Part shown: piece by piece, positions 57,817-64,000 of the stretch
Layout of the letters: every line of letters begins with the position of its first letter
Numbering within the stretch: the first letter of the stretch is position 1
The notes under the pieces: generated by a model
What the model was told of the DNA's origin: nothing
What the model saw: only the letters and a program-made list of their open reading frames with translations
The model's database searches: none
DNA from: Microbacterium sorbitolivorans
GTDB taxonomy: Bacteria > Actinomycetota > Actinomycetes > Actinomycetales > Microbacteriaceae
NCBI RefSeq assembly: GCF_003327285.1
Contig: NZ_KZ848474.1
Coordinates: 620,001 to 684,000, forward strand
Reading direction: 5' to 3'
Length of the DNA: 64,000 bases
Translations under genes and position numbers: made by a program

Positions 57817-59361
57817 TTAGTCGATGACGCCGATGTCGCGCAGGCCTTCGGCGACCATTCCGGCGACGACGCGGGCGCCGACTTCTGAGAAGTGGGTGTC
57901 GTCGCGCTCGCCGTCGGGGTAGTACGGGTAGGCGCCCGGCTCGACCCACATGAACAGCTCCTTTGTACTCTCTTCGCCGAGCTCCTGCCAGCGGGCCGCC
58001 GACGCGCGTCCGAGATCGACGAGGGCGACGCCCTCCGCACGCGCCACGTCGCGCACCGCCTGCGGGTAGCCGCCGTGGGATGAGCGCAGGCGTCCGCCAT
58101 CGAAGGTGCGGCGCTCGACCGGCGTGAGGAGCACGGGGGTCGCGCCGCGCGAGCGCGCGGCGACGATAAACCGCCGCAGATTCGCGGGGTGGGCCGTGAA
58201 CGGATCCGCGAATCGATGATCCGGCTTCGGATCGTTGTGCCCGAAGCCGATTGCGAGGACGTCGCCCGCACGCAGGTCGGCGAGCGCGAGATCCCACCAG
58301 CCTTCGTCGATGAAGCTCTTCGTGCTCGCGCCCGAGATCGCCCGGTTGATCGTCTCGCGGCCCGTGAGCTCGCTCAGGTGATCGGCCCACCCGGCGCGCG
58401 GGGCGCGCTCGGCGGGGTACGGGCTCGCCGTCGAATCCGAGATCACGATGACGCGGCCCGCGCCCGCGGGTTCCGGATCCGCGAGCCAGCGGGCCGGATC
58501 CGGGGCGGTATCGAGCTGCGGGCCGGTGCCGTGCGCGCCCGGGCCGGTGTTCTCGAACTCGGCCAGCCGGGCGTCCTCCCACGCAAACCCGCCCATCTCG
58601 GTCCACGGATCCGGCGAGATGTGATCGCCGATCTCGCAGCGCGCGAAGATCGCCTGCCCGATCGCGTCGGGCTTGCCGCCGGGGTGCCAGGGGCGGCCGA
58701 GGTGTGCGGATCCGGGCTCGAGGGCCTCGCTCGTGAGCCGCACGCCCCAGAAGAGGAAGCCGCGCTCGTTCTCTATCGCGGTCGACGGCGCCGCAACGTA
58801 GCCCGGTGCGACGCTGCGGATCTCGCCGCCCTCGATGAGCGCGGTCGCCCGGCCGTACACGAAGTCGACGTCGCCCGTGATGAGGCAATCGCGCAGGTGC
58901 ACGCGGCGCACCGCCGCGAAGCTCGGCGCGTCGAGCAGCACGGTGTCTTGCTGCCCGAGGAGGTGGCACCCCTCGACGAGGATCCGGTCACCGAGCGTGC
59001 GCAGCGCGAGCGCCTGCTGGTCGGGGAGGGACGGATCCACGCGCTTATCGAACGTGTTCTCGATCGTGATGTCGCGGAGCGTGACGTTATCGGCGGCGAT
59101 CGTCAGCGTCGCGCACTCCTGTACGAACGGCATGCCCGTGCGGTCGCGATCGCCCTGGCGCAGGCCGAACGAGATCACGACGTCGGCCGGGTTTCCCGTC
59201 GCCGAGCGGATGACGAGGGGCGCTCGCCGCGGGGCGATCACGACGTGCTCGACGTACGTGCCGGGGTTGAGGACGATCTCGGTCGCCGCCTCGTCTTCGA
59301 GCGCGAGTGTGAGCGACGGCAGGAGGTCGGCGTCGTTACCGACCTCGAGGGTGTGAGACAT
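57817..59361 (-). CDS. Pectin methylesterase (CE8) fused to rhamnogalacturonan acetylesterase (CE12)
   Basis: A 514-residue two-domain enzyme. Residues 1-295 are a right-handed beta-helix CE8 pectinesterase: catalytic Asp139 (GQQDTVLL), Asp166 (GDVDFVYG), Arg223 (LGRPW). Residues 303-510 are an SGNH CE12 esterase: Ser310 (VISDSTAS), GHND (374-377) and DDTHFSE with Asp487 and His490. Both active sites appear intact. No signal peptide, so it should demethylate and deacetylate imported oligomers. ATG at 59361; a degenerate operator lies 15-28 bp upstream. Confidence 0.88.
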   Translation of the reverse strand: MSHTLEVGNDADLLPSLTLALEDEAATEIVLNPGTYVEHVVIAPRRAPLVIRSATGNPADVVISFGLRQGDRDRTGMPFVQECATLTIAADNVTLRDITIENTFDKRVDPSLPDQQALALRTLGDRILVEGCHLLGQQDTVLLDAPSFAAVRRVHLRDCLITGDVDFVYGRATALIEGGEIRSVAPGYVAAPSTAIENERGFLFWGVRLTSEALEPGSAHLGRPWHPGGKPDAIGQAIFARCEIGDHISPDPWTEMGGFAWEDARLAEFENTGPGAHGTGPQLDTAPDPARWLADPEPAGAGRVIVISDSTASPYPAERAPRAGWADHLSELTGRETINRAISGASTKSFIDEGWWDLALADLRAGDVLAIGFGHNDPKPDHRFADPFTAHPANLRRFIVAARSRGATPVLLTPVERRTFDGGRLRSSHGGYPQAVRDVARAEGVALVDLGRASAARWQELGEESTKELFMWVEPGAYPYYPDGERDDTHFSEVGARVVAGMVAEGLRDIGVID

Positions 59362-59375
59362 GGGTTCTCCAGCTA

Positions 59376-59389
59376 AGTAATCGGTTTCT
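59376..59389. promoter_or_regulatory. Degenerate pectin-locus operator
   Basis: AGTAATCGGTTTCT differs from AGTAACCGGTTACT at two positions. It lies between the divergent CE8-CE12 and lacI genes, so the regulator probably controls both. Confidence 0.6.
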
Positions 59390-59483
59390 TATATGATGAT
59401 GCATCGATCCGTGTCGACGCGCCGAAGATCGGCGGCGGGGCATGGTGCAATCGATGTGATCGAGTTGCACGGGAGGCACAGGC

Positions 59484-60515
59484 ATGGGAAACAAGCGAAT
59501 ACGGAAGAACCCCGTGCGGCCGATGCGGATTTCGGACATCGCCGAGCTCGCCGGCGTCTCGAACGCGACCGTCTCGCGCGTGATCAACGGCTTCTCGAGC
59601 GTGAACGAAGACATCGCGCAGCGCGTGCGCGACATCATCAAAGAGGTCGGGTACGTGCCCAGCCAGACCGCGAGGTCGCTGTCGCTCGGCGCGAGCCAGA
59701 CGATCGGCGTGGTGGTGCCCGATCTGTCGAACCCGATGTATCACGCCGTGCTCCGCGGCGTGCACCGTGCCGCCGCGGCCGACGGGTATCGCGTGCTCGT
59801 GGCCGACACCCTCGAGGAGACGCAGGGTGAGGCGGCCGTCGCCCTCGACATTCGCCATCGCACCGACGCGCTCGTGCTGATCGCGCCGCGCATGACCCGC
59901 CCCGAGCTGCTCGCGCTGCTCATGCGCGTGCACCCCGCGGCCGTCATCAATCGCACGACGGGCGAGAACGCGGTGGTCGCGCGCGTCGATTACGAGGCGG
60001 GGATCCAGACCCTCGCGGATCACCTGCGCGGGCTCGGGCACACCCGCATCGCGTTCCTCTCGGGCCCCGAGCACTCCCGCTCGAACCACGATCGGCAGCG
60101 CGGCCTCGAGACGTATCGCGCGGCGCACCCCGAGGTCGAGATCGTCGACATCCCCACGGGCAGCGGCTTCGACGACGGGCACCGCTCGTGGGAGGCGGTG
60201 CGGGAGTTCGGCGCGACGGCCGTCATGGCGTTCAACGACCTGGTTGCGCTCGGTCTCATCGGTCGCCTGACCGAGGAGGGCGTGCGCGTGCCCGATGACA
60301 TCTCCGTCGCGGGCTTCGACAACATCCCGTTCGCGCGCTACTCGAGCCCCGCGCTCACGACCATGGCGGTCGATCTTGGCGAAGTTGGGGCGAGCGCCTG
60401 GCGCGACCTCAAGCAGGAAATCGAGGGGATCGCTCGGCGCGAGGCAACGGTTTTCACCCCGGAGCTCGAGGCGCGGGCGAGTACCGGGGCGAAACCCTTA
60501 CGCGACGAAATCTGA
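59484..60515 (+). CDS. LacI family regulator of the pectin locus
   Basis: A 343-residue repressor: helix-turn-helix RISDIAELAGVSNATVSRVIN, hinge VGYVPSQTARSLSLG, and a sugar sensor domain. GGGAGG stands 7 nt before the ATG. Two exact and one degenerate palindrome of the form AGTAACCGGTTACT in this locus are the likely binding sites. Confidence 0.88.
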   Translation: MGNKRIRKNPVRPMRISDIAELAGVSNATVSRVINGFSSVNEDIAQRVRDIIKEVGYVPSQTARSLSLGASQTIGVVVPDLSNPMYHAVLRGVHRAAAADGYRVLVADTLEETQGEAAVALDIRHRTDALVLIAPRMTRPELLALLMRVHPAAVINRTTGENAVVARVDYEAGIQTLADHLRGLGHTRIAFLSGPEHSRSNHDRQRGLETYRAAHPEVEIVDIPTGSGFDDGHRSWEAVREFGATAVMAFNDLVALGLIGRLTEEGVRVPDDISVAGFDNIPFARYSSPALTTMAVDLGEVGASAWRDLKQEIEGIARREATVFTPELEARASTGAKPLRDEI

Positions 60516-60560
60516 CGTCTCGAGTTCGGTGATTGGGCCTCTGAGGACTACCGTGGAACC

Positions 60561-63230
60561 ATGCACAACCCCACTCCCACCGAGGTTCTCGACGTCGTCG
60601 GCCGTCTCGAGGCCGAGCAGGAGATCCCCGACGCAATGCGCGCAGACGTGCGCTTGCTCGGTCGGTTGCTCGGTCACGTCCTGATGGAGAGCGGATCCGA
60701 GGGTCTGTTCGAAGATGTCGAGCGCCTGCGCGCCGCGACGATCGAGGCCTATACGAGCCCCGCCTCCGACGCATTTGACCGCGCCGTCCAGATCGTCGAT
60801 TCGTTCGACCTTCAGCGCGCCGACGAGGTCGCCCGCGCCTTCACCGTCTACTTCCACCTCGTGAATCTTGCCGAGGAACGCCAGCGTGTGCGCACCCTGC
60901 GCGAGCGCGACGGTGTGCCGTCGCGCGACCCCCGTGGCACGGTCGCGGGCGCATACGCGGCGTTGATCGAGGAGATTGGCGTCGACGACGCGAAGGACCG
61001 CCTCGACGGCCTCGTGTTCCACCCCGTCTTCACGGCGCACCCGACCGAGGCTCGCCGCCGCGCGATCTCGACGAGCATCCGTCGCCTGACGGGCCTCGTC
61101 GACGAGCTCGCGGCCGGACCTCGCGGCGGTGCCGCAGAGCGCCGCACCCAGCGCCACATGCTCGAAGAGATTGATGCGCTGTGGCGCACCTCGCCGATCC
61201 GCCGCGACAAGCCCACCCCGGTCGACGAGGTGCGCAACATCATGGCGGTCTTCGACGACACGCTCTTCACCTCGGTTCCCGAGGTCTACCGCAACATCGA
61301 TGACGCGCTTCAGCGCCGCACCGCGGGCCTCGAAGAGCCGGTCGTGAAGCCCTTCGTGCGCGTTGGCACCTGGGTCGGCGGCGACCGCGACGGCAACCCG
61401 TTCGTCACCGCGAAGGTCACCCGCAAGGCCGCCGGCATCGCGAGCGAGCACGTCCTGACGCGCCTCGAGGGCGCAGCCGTCGAGGTCGGCCGAGGCCTCA
61501 CTCTCGGTCGCGAATCCACCCCGCCGAGCGACGCCCTCCAGCAGCTCTGGACGCGCCTGCGCAGCAATGATGAAGACGCTGCCGCCGAGATCGAGAAGCG
61601 CTCGCCGAACGAGCTGCACCGCGCCGTCGTGCTCATGCTCGCTCGCAAGATCGAGGCCACGCGCACGCGCAATGCCGACCTCGCATACAGCGCGCCGGAG
61701 GAACTCCTCCACGACCTCGCGGTCGTGCAGACCTCGCTGGTCGAGGCGGGGGCCGCCCGTCACGCATACGGCGCCCTGCAGGACTTCATCTGGCAGGTGA
61801 AGACTTTCGGATTCCACCTCGCAGAGCTCGAGGTTCGCCAGCACTCGGCGGTACACCGTAAGGTCCTCGCCGAGCTCGACGCCGGTGAGCCGCAGAGCGA
61901 GCAGACCGTCGAGGTGCTCGACGTGTTCCGCTCGATCGCGCACCTTCAGGAGCGCTTCGGCGCACGCGCCGCAGGCCGCTACGTTGTGTCGTTCACGCAG
62001 TCGGCCGATGACCTTGCCAACGTGCATCGCCTCGCGCGTTACGCCGTCGGTGAGGAGGGCACGCCGCCCGTCCTCGACGTCGTTCCGCTCTTCGAGACGT
62101 TCGATGACCTGCAGGCGGCCCCCGGGATCCTCGCCGAGATCGTCGAGCACCCCGCGTTCGCCGAGCGGCTCGCCGCTACCGGACGCAAGCTCGAGGTCAT
62201 GCTCGGTTACTCCGACTCGTCGAAGGACGTCGGCCCCGTTGCCGCGACCCTCGCGCTCTACGAGGCGCAGGCGAAGATCGCCGAGTGGGCGCAGGAGCAG
62301 CACATCGAGCTGACCCTCTTCCACGGTCGCGGCGGAGCCCTGGGACGCGGTGGCGGACCGGCGAATAGTGCGATCCTCGCGCAGCCGCCGCACTCGGTCG
62401 ACGGCCGCTTCAAGCTCACGGAGCAGGGTGAGGTGATCTTCGCCCGCTACGGTGACCCGGATATCGCTCAGCGCCACATCGACCAGGTCGCCGCGGCGAT
62501 CCTGACCGCGTCGGCGCCCTCGAACGAGGACACCAACCGCGGTGCCGCCGAGCGTTTCGCCGACATCGCGGCGCGCATGGAAACGACCTCGCGTGCCCGC
62601 TTCTTCGAGCTCGTGAAGGCCGATGGCTTCGCGCCGTGGTTCGCGACCGTCACGCCGATGGAAGAGATCGGTCTGCTGGCTCTCGGCTCGCGACCCGCGC
62701 GCCGCGGCCTGTCGGTCGAGTCGCTCGAAGACCTCCGCGCGATTCCGTGGGTGTTCGCATGGACGCAGGCCCGCATCAACCTCGCCGGTTGGTATGGCCT
62801 CGGCACGGCACTTGCCGACATCGGCGACCTTGCCCAGCTGCAGAAGGCGTACGCCGAGTGGCCGCTGTTCCGCACCATGATCGACAACGTCGGCATGAGC
62901 CTCGCGAAGACCGACGACCGTATCGCCCGCGAGTACCTCGCCCTCGGCGACCGCGACGACCTCGCCGCGCTCGTCACCGACGAGCTCGCGCTTACGCGCG
63001 AGTGGGTCGTCAAGATCGTGGGCGGCGACGGGCTGATCTCGAACAAGCCCGTGTTGCAGCGCGCCGTCAAGCTGCGCAGCCCCTACGTTGACGCGCTGTC
63101 GCTCCTGCAGCTCCGCGCCCTGCGTACCTTGCGTGACAACCCGAAGGACACCCCGGTGGATCCCGACGTGCAGCGCCTGCTCCTGCTCGCCGTCTCGGGC
63201 GTCGCCGCCGGTCTGCAGAACACGGGCTGA
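60561..63230 (+). CDS. ppc: Phosphoenolpyruvate carboxylase
   Basis: An 889-residue enzyme that carboxylates PEP to oxaloacetate to refill the TCA cycle. Catalytic His160 in FTAHPTEARRR, GGDRDGNPFVT, LGYSDSSKDVG, and the Arg/Gly loop FHGRGGALGRGGGP near residue 587; the C-terminus ends GLQNTG as in homotetrameric bacterial enzymes. Full length. Codon use is somewhat different from neighbours, with more CGT and GCA, consistent with high expression. Probably monocistronic, closed by the hairpin at 63286. Confidence 0.95.
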   Translation: MHNPTPTEVLDVVGRLEAEQEIPDAMRADVRLLGRLLGHVLMESGSEGLFEDVERLRAATIEAYTSPASDAFDRAVQIVDSFDLQRADEVARAFTVYFHLVNLAEERQRVRTLRERDGVPSRDPRGTVAGAYAALIEEIGVDDAKDRLDGLVFHPVFTAHPTEARRRAISTSIRRLTGLVDELAAGPRGGAAERRTQRHMLEEIDALWRTSPIRRDKPTPVDEVRNIMAVFDDTLFTSVPEVYRNIDDALQRRTAGLEEPVVKPFVRVGTWVGGDRDGNPFVTAKVTRKAAGIASEHVLTRLEGAAVEVGRGLTLGRESTPPSDALQQLWTRLRSNDEDAAAEIEKRSPNELHRAVVLMLARKIEATRTRNADLAYSAPEELLHDLAVVQTSLVEAGAARHAYGALQDFIWQVKTFGFHLAELEVRQHSAVHRKVLAELDAGEPQSEQTVEVLDVFRSIAHLQERFGARAAGRYVVSFTQSADDLANVHRLARYAVGEEGTPPVLDVVPLFETFDDLQAAPGILAEIVEHPAFAERLAATGRKLEVMLGYSDSSKDVGPVAATLALYEAQAKIAEWAQEQHIELTLFHGRGGALGRGGGPANSAILAQPPHSVDGRFKLTEQGEVIFARYGDPDIAQRHIDQVAAAILTASAPSNEDTNRGAAERFADIAARMETTSRARFFELVKADGFAPWFATVTPMEEIGLLALGSRPARRGLSVESLEDLRAIPWVFAWTQARINLAGWYGLGTALADIGDLAQLQKAYAEWPLFRTMIDNVGMSLAKTDDRIAREYLALGDRDDLAALVTDELALTREWVVKIVGGDGLISNKPVLQRAVKLRSPYVDALSLLQLRALRTLRDNPKDTPVDPDVQRLLLLAVSGVAAGLQNTG

Positions 63231-63285
63231 CGCATACTGGTTGCGCTTTGCGCTGACGCTTCGCGGTTACGCCTTGCGTGCGCGC

Positions 63286-63316
63286 CGAGGGCCCCTGGGA
63301 TTCCCAGGGGCCCTCG
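63286..63316. terminator. Bidirectional terminator between ppc and marR
   Basis: 14-bp perfect stem (63286-63299 with 63303-63316) and a 3-nt loop between the two convergent stop codons. Confidence 0.75.
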
Positions 63317-63321
63317 TGGCG

Positions 63322-63753
63322 TTACTGGCCCTCGCGGAGCTTCCGCGTCAGCGCGACGAGCTGGTCGAGCTCGTCGTTCGACAGCACCGACATGCGCTCG
63401 GCGATGTGGCGGCCGTGCGCGAGCGCGACCTCGCGGAACGTGCGGGCACCCATCTCGGTTGCGGTGACGAGGGATCCGCGACCGTCGTTCGGGTCCGGAC
63501 ACTTCGTCACCAGCCCGCGCACGACCATGCGGTCGACGAGCCGCGAGACGCTCGGTTGGCTGATGAGGAGGTTCGACGTGATGTCGCGCAGCCGCGCCGT
63601 GCGCTCGGGGGCGCGGGTGACAGTGAGGAGCACGTCGTACTCGCCTTGGTGGAGAGGGCCGTGCGTGAAGTCACTGGCGAAGCGTTCGAAGATCTCGTGT
63701 TGCGCTCGAAAGAGGCTCTCCCACGCCTCCACGGCAAGACGACGATCAGACAT
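63322..63753 (-). CDS. MarR family transcriptional regulator
   Basis: A 143-residue winged-helix regulator (LRDITSNLLISQPSVSRLVDRM recognition helix, wing DPNDGRGSLVTATEMG). ATG 63753 is chosen as the start of the conserved domain. Just upstream a GTATGCGTATAC near-palindrome (63763-63774) may be its operator, and further upstream lies a candidate structured RNA ending in a terminator. Ligand unknown. Confidence 0.85.
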   Translation of the reverse strand: MSDRRLAVEAWESLFRAQHEIFERFASDFTHGPLHQGEYDVLLTVTRAPERTARLRDITSNLLISQPSVSRLVDRMVVRGLVTKCPDPNDGRGSLVTATEMGARTFREVALAHGRHIAERMSVLSNDELDQLVALTRKLREGQ

Positions 63754-63793
63754 GCATTCAAGTGTATGCGTATACCGTCTCGAAAACGCGGAA

Positions 63794-63896
63794 GAGCCCG
63801 GTCGGAGTGTGCCCCGACCGGGCTCCTGTCCCTTGCACCAAGAGTTCCTGCAATCACATGCCGGTGACCGCCACAGCAAAACGATCACCGTGCAAG
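63794..63896 (-). ncRNA. Candidate structured small RNA or leader RNA
   Basis: Read on the minus strand: a promoter at 63900-63927; then GTGCAAG/CTTGCAC arms (63890-63896 with 63832-63838); an inner stem TCACCG/CGGTGA (63885-63890 with 63862-63867); then a 12-bp G+C hairpin (63794-63805 with 63814-63825) followed by TTCCGCGTTTTC, a terminator-like end. The transcript would be about 100 nt and end 40 nt before marR. I do not recognise a known RNA family. Confidence 0.4.
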
Positions 63897-63899
63897 AAC

Positions 63900-63927
63900 C
63901 ATATAACGACGAGGTAACGAGGTGCAA
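63900..63927 (-). promoter_or_regulatory. Putative promoter of the structured RNA
   Basis: TTGCAC (63922-63927) and TATATG (63900-63905) on the minus strand, 16 bp apart; start predicted near 63893. The -35 word repeats the GTGCAAG arm found in the RNA. Confidence 0.4.
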
Positions 63928-64000
63928 GCCTGTTCCGTTATGTTTCTGTTATTCATCGGGAATGCATAAGGGGGGCTCGGATTCGCGGGCCTGCGCGCCC
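63928..64000. other. Right edge, no gene seen
   Basis: About 70 bp without a supported coding frame; includes an A/T-rich stretch (63935-63970) that may hold the promoter of a plus-strand gene beyond the window. Confidence 0.4.

Overview
The window is about 64 kb of chromosome from a high-G+C Gram-positive bacterium, most likely an actinobacterium of the Microbacteriaceae type. The reasons are strong GC3 bias, many GTG starts, ATGA/GTGA gene overlaps, a Corynebacterium GapB-type glyceraldehyde-3-phosphate dehydrogenase, paired YhgE/Pip membrane proteins, DUF3500 and CotH lipoproteins, and several genes that appear to be transcribed without a leader. No phage, CRISPR array or intact insertion sequence is visible. 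The family assignment is inference from gene content.

Layout. 1-6451: an alpha-galactoside locus, with a CUT1 sugar ABC transporter and the 5' part of a GH36 alpha-galactosidase on the minus strand, divergent from a Gfo/Idh/MocA oxidoreductase and a LacI regulator; the shared promoter region carries two 14-bp operator arms. 6569-9589: an orphan MinD/ParA-like ATPase and a GapB-type dehydrogenase. 9665-14226: a ferric-type ABC transporter operon ending in an SbcD/Mre11-like phosphoesterase. 14296-16786: a small conserved actinobacterial protein, tRNA-Arg(ACG) and a hipBA toxin-antitoxin module. 16955-22385: two YhgE/Pip proteins and a TetR regulator in one operon. 22.4-22.65 kb: a decayed IS481-like transposase fragment. 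22659-26894: sulfur amino acid enzymes (MetY type, PatB type), a MarR regulator and a Bcr/CflA exporter.

27031-36154: a beta-mannoside locus (binding protein, two permeases, GH2 beta-mannosidase, BadF/BcrA-type sugar kinase, LacI; a second LacI is divergent). 36494-40897: a two-component system divergent from a DUF3500 lipoprotein, then a small lipoprotein. 41055-51737: a secreted cluster of CBM-linked purple-acid-type phosphatase, WxL-like protein, DUF916-like membrane protein, a 1475-residue GH92 alpha-mannosidase and a convergent CotH lipoprotein. 53768-60515: a pectin locus (sugar ABC transporter, SGNH acetylesterase, a CE8-CE12 fusion esterase and a LacI regulator with palindromic operators). 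60561-63753: PEP carboxylase and a MarR regulator. The right edge holds a candidate structured small RNA on the minus strand.

Together the loci describe a plant- or fungus-associated saprophyte taking up alpha-galactosides, beta-mannosides and pectin oligomers through three separately regulated CUT1 transporters, none of which has its own ATPase here (a shared MsiK-type ATPase elsewhere is the usual arrangement), and trimming alpha-mannans outside the cell.

The most unusual DNA-level features are: (i) a family of about 60-bp imperfect hairpins in 73-bp tandem units that fill two convergent intergenic regions; (ii) roughly 150 copies of GGATCC, several times the number expected from composition, including a phased four-copy array; (iii) a candidate 100-nt RNA; (iv) a C-terminal module shared by two otherwise unrelated secreted enzymes.
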